Origin: Sedimentisphaerales bacterium
Lineage (GTDB): Bacteria > Planctomycetota > Phycisphaerae > Sedimentisphaerales > Anaerobacaceae
Reading direction: 5' to 3'
NCBI GenBank assembly: GCA_016931715.1
Contig: JAFGEF010000093.1
Coordinates: 1 to 64,000, forward strand
DNA length: 64,000 nucleotides
The translations under genes were made by a program, and so were the position numbers. The number at the start of each line of letters is the position of its first letter. The first letter of the stretch is position 1. A model generated the notes under the pieces. The model was given only the letters and a program-made list of their open reading frames with translations. It made no database searches and was not told where the DNA came from. Shown piece after piece: positions 1 through 7,520 of the stretch.

Positions 1-255
1 AAACCCGACCCGGAAATTTACAATCTCGCTTTAAAGACCCTCGTGCTTAAACCTGACGAATGTGTTGTTGTGGAAGACAGCCGGAACGGCCTGCTCGCCG
101 CAAAAGCCGCCGGTATGCACTGTGTAGTTACGACAAACGGATATACCGAGAACGAAGATTTTTCCGAAGCCGACATGGTCGTCCCCGAACTCGGCGACCC
201 GCCAAATGTCAACGTCACAATCAACACAATTTTAAATATATGTAGGGTGCGTTGA
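1..255 (+). CDS. HAD-superfamily phosphatase/phosphomutase, C-terminal part
   Basis: The reading frame is open from the first base, so only the last 84 residues are present. It starts with KPDPEIYNLAL, the HAD motif III lysine region of the beta-phosphoglucomutase/CbbY-like subfamily IA. It then has VVVEDSRNGLLAAKAAGM, the motif IV acidic pair that holds Mg2+. Members remove or move phosphate on small sugar phosphates through an aspartyl-phosphate in motif I, which lies upstream of the window. The substrate cannot be told from this piece. The TGA stop lies inside the hairpin of a likely terminator, so the gene is probably the last of its transcript. Confidence is high for the family and low for the substrate. 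Confidence 0.85.
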   Translation, partial: KPDPEIYNLALKTLVLKPDECVVVEDSRNGLLAAKAAGMHCVVTTNGYTENEDFSEADMVVPELGDPPNVNVTINTILNICRVR

Positions 256-269
256 AACGCACCTTTTTT
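246..269 (+). terminator. Rho-independent terminator of the HAD gene
   Basis: A perfect 7-bp stem, GGTGCGT (246-252) with ACGCACC (257-263), closes on a TGAA loop and is followed by six T (264-269). The stop codon (253-255) sits in the loop. The GGTGCG core recurs in the palindrome at 303-320, so the terminator may have come from a dispersed repeat. Confidence 0.75.
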
Positions 270-302
270 GCGTTGGCTTGTTTATCTTTCGACAGATTGA
301 AT

Positions 303-320
303 GGTGCGAAATTTCGCACC
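303..320. repeat. GGTGCG palindrome, REP-like
   Basis: GGTGCGAAATTTCGCACC is a perfect 18-base palindrome and shares its GGTGCG end with the terminator hairpin 40 bases upstream. No gene is supported here. Such short GC-rich palindromes between genes are usually dispersed repeats. Confidence 0.6.
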
Positions 321-334
321 CTACCGTTTTTGTC

Positions 335-354
335 ATTCCCGCAAAGGCGGGAAT
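335..354. repeat. ATTCCCGC...GCGGGAAT palindrome (REP-like)
   Basis: ATTCCCGC (335-342) and GCGGGAAT (347-354) form an 8-bp stem with an AAAG loop. This 'CATTCCCGC-GCGGGAAT' pattern is a familiar dispersed intergenic repeat in many bacteria, and its chance translation contains VIPAKAGI. The rest of the gap to base 575 is AT-rich and shows nothing else. Confidence 0.6.
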
Positions 355-575
355 TTATTTTTTAGTCTGGATTCAGCACAGGAAAGCAAAGCAGCCGCTT
401 GCCATCTGGGACTGGAAAAAGAATAAGGTAAAATTCGTCTCACCACGTACCGCCCTAAAAATTTTCAATAAAGAGCAAAACTAAAACGTTTCAAATTTTA
501 AGAAATAAAAACATACAATATTCGAATCTTTTGTGAAAAGTTTTTGAACCAATGATATTTTATCAATTATCTTTA

Positions 576-950
576 TTAAAGTGTATATATATGGGCACCA
601 GATATCAATTGTCCATCAATTACACTATTTGAGATTGTTATATCTTTACATTTATTAAATGCTCTCTTTAACGATTGAATTAAACGAGTGTTAGGTTCAA
701 CTATAACAATGTCATCAAGAAAAATCATATTTTTTTCTTGTACATTAGATAGTGCTTTTTGAACTTTCTTATAAGCAGCTTTAGGTCCTTCTTCTTCAAT
801 ATTTGAAAATGATAACATCAGCTTCCATGAACCTTCCTCTTGATAATTAAACCAAAGAGCAGAATCAACCTTAATTCCTGATTCTTCTAGTTCTTTTATA
901 AGGCTTTTACCTGCTTTAATTATTTGATCTGTAAGTGTATTTGTTACCAT
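576..950 (-). CDS. Uncharacterised partner of the HEPN protein
   Basis: A 124-residue protein read from ATG at 950; a TTG at 965 in the same frame is a weaker alternative. It is a compact alpha/beta protein with an amphipathic start (IIKAGKSLIKELEESGI), a WKLMLSF strand, then FLDDIVIVEP and a helix rich in basic residues (LIQSLKRAFNKCK). No nucleotidyltransferase GSxxRG...DxD motif is visible, so it is not the usual MNT antitoxin of MNT-HEPN pairs. It overlaps the end of the upstream HEPN gene by 7 bases, so the two are translationally coupled. By position it could be an antitoxin or accessory subunit. That is inference, and no function is assigned. Confidence 0.7.
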   Translation of the reverse strand: MVTNTLTDQIIKAGKSLIKELEESGIKVDSALWFNYQEEGSWKLMLSFSNIEEEGPKAAYKKVQKALSNVQEKNMIFLDDIVIVEPNTRLIQSLKRAFNKCKDITISNSVIDGQLISGAHIYTL

Positions 951-1360
951 TTCGTTTTTATCCAAGAAAGTATGCCATTAGTATGAGAGGTACAGGCGGA
1001 ATATAAATCTTTTGCATCTGAACGTGATATATTTATATCATATCTTGAAGTTTCTTTCCAGTCCTTTACAATCGCCCAGTTCAATTCAAGCATTTTATTT
1101 TTCCGAGTATCTTGTTCAAGATCTTTTTCCAAACCTGCAAGTTTTATTAATTGTTCAAGATTATGAACATATGCTTTTGTAACTAAATCTTTGTCAGGAA
1201 AATCATATTTCTTGGTTTGCTTAGCTATGCAAGCCTTCAAAGCACATTCAATAGAATAACCAAGTAAATAATATGCTCCACAATATTGTTTAGCTTTTAG
1301 AAGAGCAGAAACTTCCTTGCGTCTTATTTTTGACAGTTCTTGTAATTCTTGACGATTCAT
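944..1360 (-). CDS. HEPN-domain protein
   Basis: 138 residues, almost all helical. The segment ALLKAKQYCGAYYLLGYSIE followed by CALKACI matches the conserved helix of HEPN proteins (A-x-YLxGYxxExxLKA), a fold found in toxin RNases and in their inactive relatives. The canonical RNase motif Rx4-6H is not evident, because the only late histidine (CTSH) is not preceded by an arginine at that spacing. It may therefore be a non-catalytic or divergent member. ATG at 1360 has only a weak ribosome site. The pair is visibly more AT-rich than the catabolic operon beside it, which fits recent acquisition. It is the first gene of a two-gene unit with the gene ending at 576. Confidence 0.75.
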   Translation of the reverse strand: MNRQELQELSKIRRKEVSALLKAKQYCGAYYLLGYSIECALKACIAKQTKKYDFPDKDLVTKAYVHNLEQLIKLAGLEKDLEQDTRKNKMLELNWAIVKDWKETSRYDINISRSDAKDLYSACTSHTNGILSWIKTKW

Positions 1361-1502
1361 TCAAATATCTTGTATATATACTCCTATATAAATCTATTCA
1401 TTCACCACAAATAACAGTTGAAAGTTGCTTATTTGTATTATACTTAATTTTATTAAATTTACAAATATTTTCAGATTTCGTTATTACGATTTTATATTTT
1501 TA

Positions 1503-2834
1503 CTAAAGGAATTTTTGGGCGAGCATGGCGGCGCCTTTCATTGAGGATTGCTCTTCCTCGATATATTCGGCGTTCCACATCCATTTTTTCTTTGCTTTTA
1601 TAAAAGCCGGTGTTACTGAGCCGCCGGTAACGTGGATTTGCTTCTTAAGTTGTAAATATCCTGATATTTCTTTTATGTGTAGTTTCTGGTATTCGCATAA
1701 GCCGCGGATAAGAGCGGCCATCATTTCCTCGCGTGTTGTCTGGCGAGTGAGGCCAAGAAATTCAGCTTTCAAAGTCTCACGTGAATAACGCGAGCCCATT
1801 AGATACGGGACATACGTGACACTGCTGTCACGCCCCAGCCATTGCTCAATCGAATCAGGAAGGAATTTTTTGAAAAATTCATCCTCGCTCATCTCGCTGC
1901 AAAAAACAGTTTTAAACCATTCGAGGGCAATCCCGCCTGCGTTCAATACGTGAAGCGTAAGCCACCTGTTTGGAATTACATGAGCGCGAACATTATAATT
2001 GGGCGAGCTAAGGCACTTTCCAAGGCAAATAAGAGTAATTTCGCAGGTACCATTGACATTAATAATTTCACCCGGCTCTTTAATCCCGACAGAATACGCG
2101 GCAAGGGTCGCATCGTTTCCCCCTATAAGTACATAAGGTTCTTTTTTCAAGCCCAGCTCTTTTGCCAATTTTGGCAAAACAGTACCAACGCTGTCGTAAG
2201 TATGTATTATTTTCGGAAGTTGATTCATCGAAATGCCAAACGTTCTTGCAATATCTTCATTCCATGTATGGTCATTAGCGGCTGTATTATAAATCGCAGT
2301 CAGCGACGCAGAGGATGGATCTATCGCAAAATTCCCCGTCAGACGGGAGGCGAAATAAGTGTTCGAGTGCCCGAACATATAAGTTTTGCGGAAAACATCA
2401 GGCATCTTATCCCTGAGCCATAAAATACTCGCAAGAGAACAGCCTCCGGCAACCGGCATATTGCCTGTATATTGAAGCAGTTTTTCTGCACCGATAGTAT
2501 CGATGATTTGCTTTGCCTGCACAGAAGAACGCTGGTCAAGCATCAGGATAGCGGGGTACAGAGCGTTTCCGCTTTTATCCATTGCAGTCAGGCCCGGCGT
2601 AGTGCCTGATAAAGCGATTACCTCAATCTCTCCTGTAATGTCCTGCAATTCCTTGCAGCCGGAAACGAAAGCTTTGTCCCATTTTTCCTGCTCGATGTCA
2701 CCAAATAAGCCTTCGTTATAAATATTTACTTTATATTCCTGTGAAAACTGACGCACAAGTTCGAGCGTACCATTTTCGATACGAAATACGCCCATCTTCA
2801 TGCTGGTTGTTCCGATATCGACTGCTAATATCAT
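1503..2834 (-). CDS. FGGY-family carbohydrate kinase
   Basis: 443 residues, actin-like two-lobed sugar kinase (xylulokinase/gluconokinase type) that phosphorylates a sugar or sugar acid with ATP. The first phosphate loop is AVDIGTTSMKMGVF at the N-terminus. The second lobe has VLIGGNDATLAAYSVG, which carries the catalytic Asp of GGND, and IHVTGGSVTPAFIK for adenosine binding. I chose ATG 2834 because it follows the previous TAG by one base and has GAAGG eight bases upstream; a TTG at 2852 would overlap. It is somewhat shorter than the usual ~490 residues. It is the third gene of the operon with the aldolase-like and RraA-like genes, which suggests breakdown of a sugar acid. The exact substrate is unknown. 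Confidence 0.85.
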   Translation of the reverse strand: MILAVDIGTTSMKMGVFRIENGTLELVRQFSQEYKVNIYNEGLFGDIEQEKWDKAFVSGCKELQDITGEIEVIALSGTTPGLTAMDKSGNALYPAILMLDQRSSVQAKQIIDTIGAEKLLQYTGNMPVAGGCSLASILWLRDKMPDVFRKTYMFGHSNTYFASRLTGNFAIDPSSASLTAIYNTAANDHTWNEDIARTFGISMNQLPKIIHTYDSVGTVLPKLAKELGLKKEPYVLIGGNDATLAAYSVGIKEPGEIINVNGTCEITLICLGKCLSSPNYNVRAHVIPNRWLTLHVLNAGGIALEWFKTVFCSEMSEDEFFKKFLPDSIEQWLGRDSSVTYVPYLMGSRYSRETLKAEFLGLTRQTTREEMMAALIRGLCEYQKLHIKEISGYLQLKKQIHVTGGSVTPAFIKAKKKWMWNAEYIEEEQSSMKGAAMLAQKFL

Positions 2835-2835
2835 T

Positions 2836-3729
2836 CTAAAAACCTTCGCCAAGAATTGTTTGCCTGATTTTTTCTATTCCTTCGGTTGTAATTTCCTTTA
2901 AGGGATGCCTCGGCGAGCCTCCTTTAAATCCGCGAATATCCATAGCGGCTTTGACGCCTGCAACTCCCCATGAACCCGAAATCGCCTGGTTCAGTCTGCT
3001 GATTCTAAAATGTACTTCCTTCGCATGTTCAAAATCACTTTTCCGGAAATACTGGTACAATTCACAGCAGATTTCAGGCATGGCATTCGCAATCGAAAGC
3101 GTGCCTCCGGTTGCGCCGAGATGCAGCGATGTATAAAAGAAATCGGCAGAGCCTGCAAGTACACTGAAATCTTCGTTCGGGTCCAGCATGGTAAGAAACT
3201 TAGCGGGCCCTGTTGGTGCAGAATCTTTCATACCTGCAATATTAGGATGTTTCGAAAGTTCAGAAACAGTCTGCGGCGGAATAACTACGCCGCCTGCAAA
3301 TCCGGGAGCGTTATAGAGCAAAACCGGAATATCGACTGAATCGGCAATTTGCAGGTAAAAATCTTTCAGGACTGCTCCATCCATTTTTTTTGCGAAATAG
3401 TGCGGCGTAAGAACACTCACAAAATCGAAGCCCATCCTGGCGACTATTTTAGATTTCTCGATTGTCTGGAAAGTCGATTCGCAGCCAGTTCCGACCATTA
3501 CGACTTTATCACCTTTGGTCTGGGCGAAAACTTCCAATATTTTAATTTGTTCCCTGTCAGCCAGGCTCTTATACTCACCATTGGAGCCAAGAGCAAGATA
3601 ACCGGTAAGATTTGTTTTACCAAGTTTCTGCAAATTTTCTCTTAAATAACTCAGCTCAACTTTATCATTTTTAAAAGGTGTTACTACAGGAGCAAAAATG
3701 CCCGATAGTTTCTTTCTGTTTTTTGTCAT
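2836..3729 (-). CDS. DHDPS/N-acetylneuraminate lyase family aldolase
   Basis: 297 residues, class I (beta/alpha)8 aldolase/hydro-lyase. The Schiff-base lysine is K168 in GMKDSA and the catalytic tyrosine is Y139 in LLYNAPG. The pyruvate carboxylate loop reads ALGSNGEY rather than GGTGE, as in several non-DapA members such as 2-keto-3-deoxy-sugar-acid and 4-hydroxy-2-oxoglutarate aldolases. ATG 3729 has AGGA upstream; an earlier in-frame start at 3810 would overlap the RraA-like gene and adds a non-family extension. It lies 16 bases behind the RraA-like gene and one base ahead of the kinase. With those neighbours, retro-aldol cleavage of a keto-deoxy sugar acid to pyruvate is more likely than lysine synthesis. 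Confidence 0.85.
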   Translation of the reverse strand: MTKNRKKLSGIFAPVVTPFKNDKVELSYLRENLQKLGKTNLTGYLALGSNGEYKSLADREQIKILEVFAQTKGDKVVMVGTGCESTFQTIEKSKIVARMGFDFVSVLTPHYFAKKMDGAVLKDFYLQIADSVDIPVLLYNAPGFAGGVVIPPQTVSELSKHPNIAGMKDSAPTGPAKFLTMLDPNEDFSVLAGSADFFYTSLHLGATGGTLSIANAMPEICCELYQYFRKSDFEHAKEVHFRISRLNQAISGSWGVAGVKAAMDIRGFKGGSPRHPLKEITTEGIEKIRQTILGEGF

Positions 3730-3745
3730 AATATTTTTCCTGATT

Positions 3746-4804
3746 TTACTGACGTTCACCAATATAATTCTGTATAAATTCCTTAGAAGGCGCTGCGTTC
3801 GGGTCATCAAAGAATTTTCCCATATTATCGATATTGTCCTGCAGCCATTTGTTAAATTCCTGGTTCATCTGCGGTGTAAAGCCGCCATCAGCCTGCTGTG
3901 CGGTAAAACGCCCTTCCATAACACCGATATGAGCAAAAGTGTCCCGAATACGTGTTCTCTCGGATTCGATAACAACTGATTCGGCAAGGTGAGGCGGGAT
4001 GAAAACAATGCCCATCTCTTTTGCAAGAACAACATCACCGGGCATGACTGTTACATAACCAAGCTGAAGCGGGCAATTTAATCCCATCATCATATTATTG
4101 GCATTAGATTGCGGACGGAAATCTCTCACAAATACGTTAAAACCTTCGAGCTTCTTATTTCCCTCGAGATCCCGCAAAGTTCCCCAAATTATTGCCCCGT
4201 TACCTGAGTGGTGTAAAATCGAAGTACCAAGGTTATCCCCTACATGCGAGGCATCCAGTATCGCTTCGCAGACATTGGCAACATAGACGTCACCCTGCTG
4301 CAGCATATCAATTCCCCATGTATATTGTCCCGAGCTTCGTCCATCTTTCTGACCCTGCTGACTAATAGCACGATTTATGTCAGGTCGCATTGGCATGAAA
4401 TGAGCAGTCATCGCCCTGCCGCAAATCGTTACGTCTGTATGCATAGGCTTCATCGTTCCCACATATTGATTTTCATAAGTTCCGCCACCCAAACCGCCTC
4501 CTGCCATTCCTCCTCGCATACCGGCTCCCGCTGCTCCGCCGCGAATGCCGCCAGCACCACCGGCAGAGCCTCTGCGCACAAGTTCCCAGGCTTCTGTAAT
4601 AGTTACATATTTCATCCTTTTAATAATATCATCAGGCACCTTCGGGCGGCCATCCGGAAAACGCTCACCCTGCCAGAGCGGCGAATATTGAATCATCTCA
4701 TCTTTCGTAAGCGACAAGGGCTGTGCCTTGAGCGGAATTGCCGTAAAAGATGAAAGTGCAAATATGACAGCAAAACATGTGAATACGGTTGGTTTAAGAT
4801 TCAT
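3746..4804 (-). CDS. Exported RraA-like (HMG/CHA aldolase family) protein
   Basis: 352 residues from ATG 4804, which has GGAGG eight bases upstream; an in-frame start at 4885 is rejected. Residues 1-28 form a signal peptide ending in IPLKAQ. From about residue 58 the chain follows the RraA/4-hydroxy-4-methyl-2-oxoglutarate aldolase fold: PDDIIKRMKYVTITEAW, GDVYVANV, GAIIWGTLRDLEG with the metal-binding Arg-Asp, then VTVMPGDVVLAKEMGIVFIP. A Gly-rich insert (about 79-109, GGAGG- and RGGMAGGG-type) interrupts the domain near its start. RraA proteins are normally cytoplasmic and 160-230 residues long, so the signal peptide, insert and C-terminal extension are unusual. It heads the operon with the aldolase and the kinase. 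An extracytoplasmic lyase or binding role is inferred. Confidence 0.8.
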   Translation of the reverse strand: MNLKPTVFTCFAVIFALSSFTAIPLKAQPLSLTKDEMIQYSPLWQGERFPDGRPKVPDDIIKRMKYVTITEAWELVRRGSAGGAGGIRGGAAGAGMRGGMAGGGLGGGTYENQYVGTMKPMHTDVTICGRAMTAHFMPMRPDINRAISQQGQKDGRSSGQYTWGIDMLQQGDVYVANVCEAILDASHVGDNLGTSILHHSGNGAIIWGTLRDLEGNKKLEGFNVFVRDFRPQSNANNMMMGLNCPLQLGYVTVMPGDVVLAKEMGIVFIPPHLAESVVIESERTRIRDTFAHIGVMEGRFTAQQADGGFTPQMNQEFNKWLQDNIDNMGKFFDDPNAAPSKEFIQNYIGERQ

Positions 4805-5009
4805 TGCAGCAGCCTCCAAAAAACTAAATGTATCCGAATGAAAAAAAGCTGCAGAGTGTAATGAAATTGCACTTCTGCATACCACACCTTACAACATCTT
4901 TATTACATTCTTATAACGCTATATCACAATAATAGCAAGCAGAAAAGAGGTGTGATTTTTTTAGCATCTAATGAAGACTTTATACATACAACTAACACGG
5001 AGATTTTAA

Positions 5010-7517
5010 TTATAAACGTCTCATAAGCAGACCTAAAACCATGAAAAGCAGAGACAAAAGATAGCATATATGGCCAATAGATTGACGTGATTCTATTTGA
5101 GGTGTATCATCCCGAATATGCTCAATATCGAAAATTTTAATAATACTTAGTGCAGGATCCGGTTTTGCCGCAAGGTTGTATTCGGAAGGATACGGATTAT
5201 GAAAATGCAGCACTTTCATTTTTTCAGCATCACTATTATAGAGCCTCAGAGAACACCTTTTCCATGTCTGAATCGGCACAGCAAGCGAATATTTTCCCAA
5301 TCCTGTTTCTCTGCATTCTACTGTCCTCGTGTTACCAATATCATCGGTGATTTGCGTATCCCAGTTTATGCCGGAAACAAAGCGGCCGGATTTGTCATTT
5401 TGTGTTATCTCGATGTTCCAGAATTCACTATTCGATGTCTGGCTGACAAAAAGTCCTTCTACAGAATCTCGACGCACGACACTGCGGATAACCTGCGCCC
5501 AGAACCGGCCGAATTTATTCCAGTTCAGCCATTGACTGGACCACCTGTCGGTTAGGTCGCTCGTAAAAGCAGCGCCCATTCCCAGGCCATATCTCGATAC
5601 GGCAAGGAGAGGATCGCCTGTATCAACTGCATATAAAAGCTGTGTCGCAGGTTTCGCTCGCGTCATTACATATCCAAGCAGAACAGGAAGTTCTGACTCA
5701 TCGATACCATTCAGCATGGGATGGTCACCTGTTTGCACAATTGTAAAAATATCTTCCTTAACAGCAGTTCGTGAAGTCTCGACTGTTTCCTTGGTGAATA
5801 TATGCGGAATATTACTGGGATCGGTAGTCTCGTAATATCTTCCGCGCCCGATTTCAGCCAATGAGGCGAGCAATTGTTTGTCCGCATTGCCAAGAGCTAC
5901 GGTAGAAAGCGTAATTCCTGCGTTGGTCATTTCTGAAGCAAGCCCATGAAAGTCCGCCTGCTGACTGTGGCCGTCTGTGAGAATAATAACATGCTTGATT
6001 TTTGCACTGGCGGTATCCAGCATCTGGAAAGCTGTACTCATACCCGGATACATATTTGTACCGCCGCTTGCCGCCAATGAATCGATGGCTGATTTAATGT
6101 ATTCGGCTTCTGATACGCTGCGCATTTCGCTGACAACATATGCCTGGCCGTCAAAACCAACCACTCCTATCTGATCCTGTCTGCTCAACAGTTCTACAGT
6201 GGCTTTGGCTGCCTGGCGGGCAAGATCAATCGGAGCCCCATTCATACTGCCTGATTTATCAATAACCAGCACCATAGCTACTGAAGGCTGCTCTTTTTCT
6301 TTTTCATATCGGCTTGTCAAAGGCAGAACTTCCTCGATAGGCGTTTTAAAATAGCCCCCAAGCCCGTAACTGTTGTTGGAACCGAGCATAAGCAGGCCGC
6401 CGCCGAAGTCAGTGACATAACGTTTAATCATTTCCATTTGTGCCGGCTTCATATCTGTAGCTGAGATATTTGCGAGAATTAAAGCATCGAAAGCAAGCAG
6501 TTCTTCAAGCTGCTCCGGCACGCCGTGATTATCTCTTGTTTCAGCGACAAGGCCCTGTTCAGTCAACGCTTTCACGAACGGCCGCATTTGTCTGGTTTTT
6601 TCATGCAGAATAAGAACTCTGGGTTTGCCGCCGACATTCACAGTGCAGCCTGCATGGTTATTTATTGGAAAATAATCATCCTGCGCTGCTGCCTCAACAG
6701 TCCAGTGAGTTGCTCCGGGAGTAGTCATTTCCACATCAAAAATAAACTTATTATCTTTATTCGGATCGAGTTCTGCTTCAATCTGCTGAACAACAACAGC
6801 CTGATGAAGGAGTTTGATTTTTACAGGTATCTGTGAATTTGCAGTCAACTCTGTGTAAAAACGTATTTTCTCCCCTTCAAAAGCATCAGGAGTATTCGTT
6901 TTCAGGTAATTGACACATACTTCCTTTTCTTTTATGCCATCGAGTTTCCGAAAGCGAACATCAATATGCTCTTTTGTGAGAATATCCATTGCATCAGCGA
7001 TTTTATCGTGCGTCTCGCATCCATCAGAAAAAAGAACTGCTCGTCGGGCTTTATCGGCGGGAAAACGCATCCTTGCAGCCAATAAAGCCTGCGAAAGTCT
7101 GCTTGCCCTTCTGAACTGGTCATCAGGGATATTTTCAAGCCACTGGTCAAGTAATTCACATGCCTGTTCTGCTGAATCACAGGATTTGAGACCATCAGCG
7201 ACCAGGAAAATATCCCATGAATCGTTCCAATCAAGCTTGTCGATACTCCTTTTTATTTCATCAACAGCGACACGTGCCGATTGAAGGTCTATTGACTCTG
7301 AAACATCAATCAGAAAAACAACATGCAGCCCTTCGACTTTGCTTGTAATAAAAGGACGCGCCAGCGCAAGCATAACCAAAAGAATCGACAGAATTCTCAA
7401 AACAAAAGCGGCAATCCTGTATTTCAGAGGTCTGTCAACAAGACTATACCTGTAACTGATCAGGATTGGAACCAGCAATATAAGCCATAACAACGATTTC
7501 AAACTTACAAGATACAT
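5010..7517 (-). CDS. Large membrane VWA protein with two MIDAS-type sites
   Basis: 835 residues. Two N-terminal membrane segments (LLWLILLVPILISYRY; FVLRILSILLVMLALARPF) lead into a first VWA domain with FLIDVSESID (DxSxS). A region resembling a class I amidotransferase fold follows (ALILANISATDM, GGLLMLGSNNSYG). Then comes a second VWA domain with LVIDKSGSMNG and TNMYPGMSTAF, both metal-site elements. The chain ends in a hydrophobic helix (ICYLLSLLFMVLGLLMRRL). VWA domains bind protein partners through Mg2+. It is the last gene of the first MoxR operon, three bases after the BatA-like gene, with AGG upstream of its ATG. A periplasmic or envelope scaffold served by the MoxR ATPase is inferred; the client is unknown. 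Confidence 0.82.
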   Translation of the reverse strand: MYLVSLKSLLWLILLVPILISYRYSLVDRPLKYRIAAFVLRILSILLVMLALARPFITSKVEGLHVVFLIDVSESIDLQSARVAVDEIKRSIDKLDWNDSWDIFLVADGLKSCDSAEQACELLDQWLENIPDDQFRRASRLSQALLAARMRFPADKARRAVLFSDGCETHDKIADAMDILTKEHIDVRFRKLDGIKEKEVCVNYLKTNTPDAFEGEKIRFYTELTANSQIPVKIKLLHQAVVVQQIEAELDPNKDNKFIFDVEMTTPGATHWTVEAAAQDDYFPINNHAGCTVNVGGKPRVLILHEKTRQMRPFVKALTEQGLVAETRDNHGVPEQLEELLAFDALILANISATDMKPAQMEMIKRYVTDFGGGLLMLGSNNSYGLGGYFKTPIEEVLPLTSRYEKEKEQPSVAMVLVIDKSGSMNGAPIDLARQAAKATVELLSRQDQIGVVGFDGQAYVVSEMRSVSEAEYIKSAIDSLAASGGTNMYPGMSTAFQMLDTASAKIKHVIILTDGHSQQADFHGLASEMTNAGITLSTVALGNADKQLLASLAEIGRGRYYETTDPSNIPHIFTKETVETSRTAVKEDIFTIVQTGDHPMLNGIDESELPVLLGYVMTRAKPATQLLYAVDTGDPLLAVSRYGLGMGAAFTSDLTDRWSSQWLNWNKFGRFWAQVIRSVVRRDSVEGLFVSQTSNSEFWNIEITQNDKSGRFVSGINWDTQITDDIGNTRTVECRETGLGKYSLAVPIQTWKRCSLRLYNSDAEKMKVLHFHNPYPSEYNLAAKPDPALSIIKIFDIEHIRDDTPQIESRQSIGHICYLLSLLFMVLGLLMRRL

Positions 7518-7520
7518 ATA

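Noticed and set aside
278-484. Open frame of 68 codons
   Set aside because: It runs over the two palindromes and carries VIPAKAGI, the typical chance translation of this repeat type. No ribosome site is present.
4923-4961. ATCACA...TGTGAT inverted repeat followed by seven T on the plus strand
   Set aside because: No plus-strand gene ends before it and the loop is 22 bases long, so a terminator is not supported.
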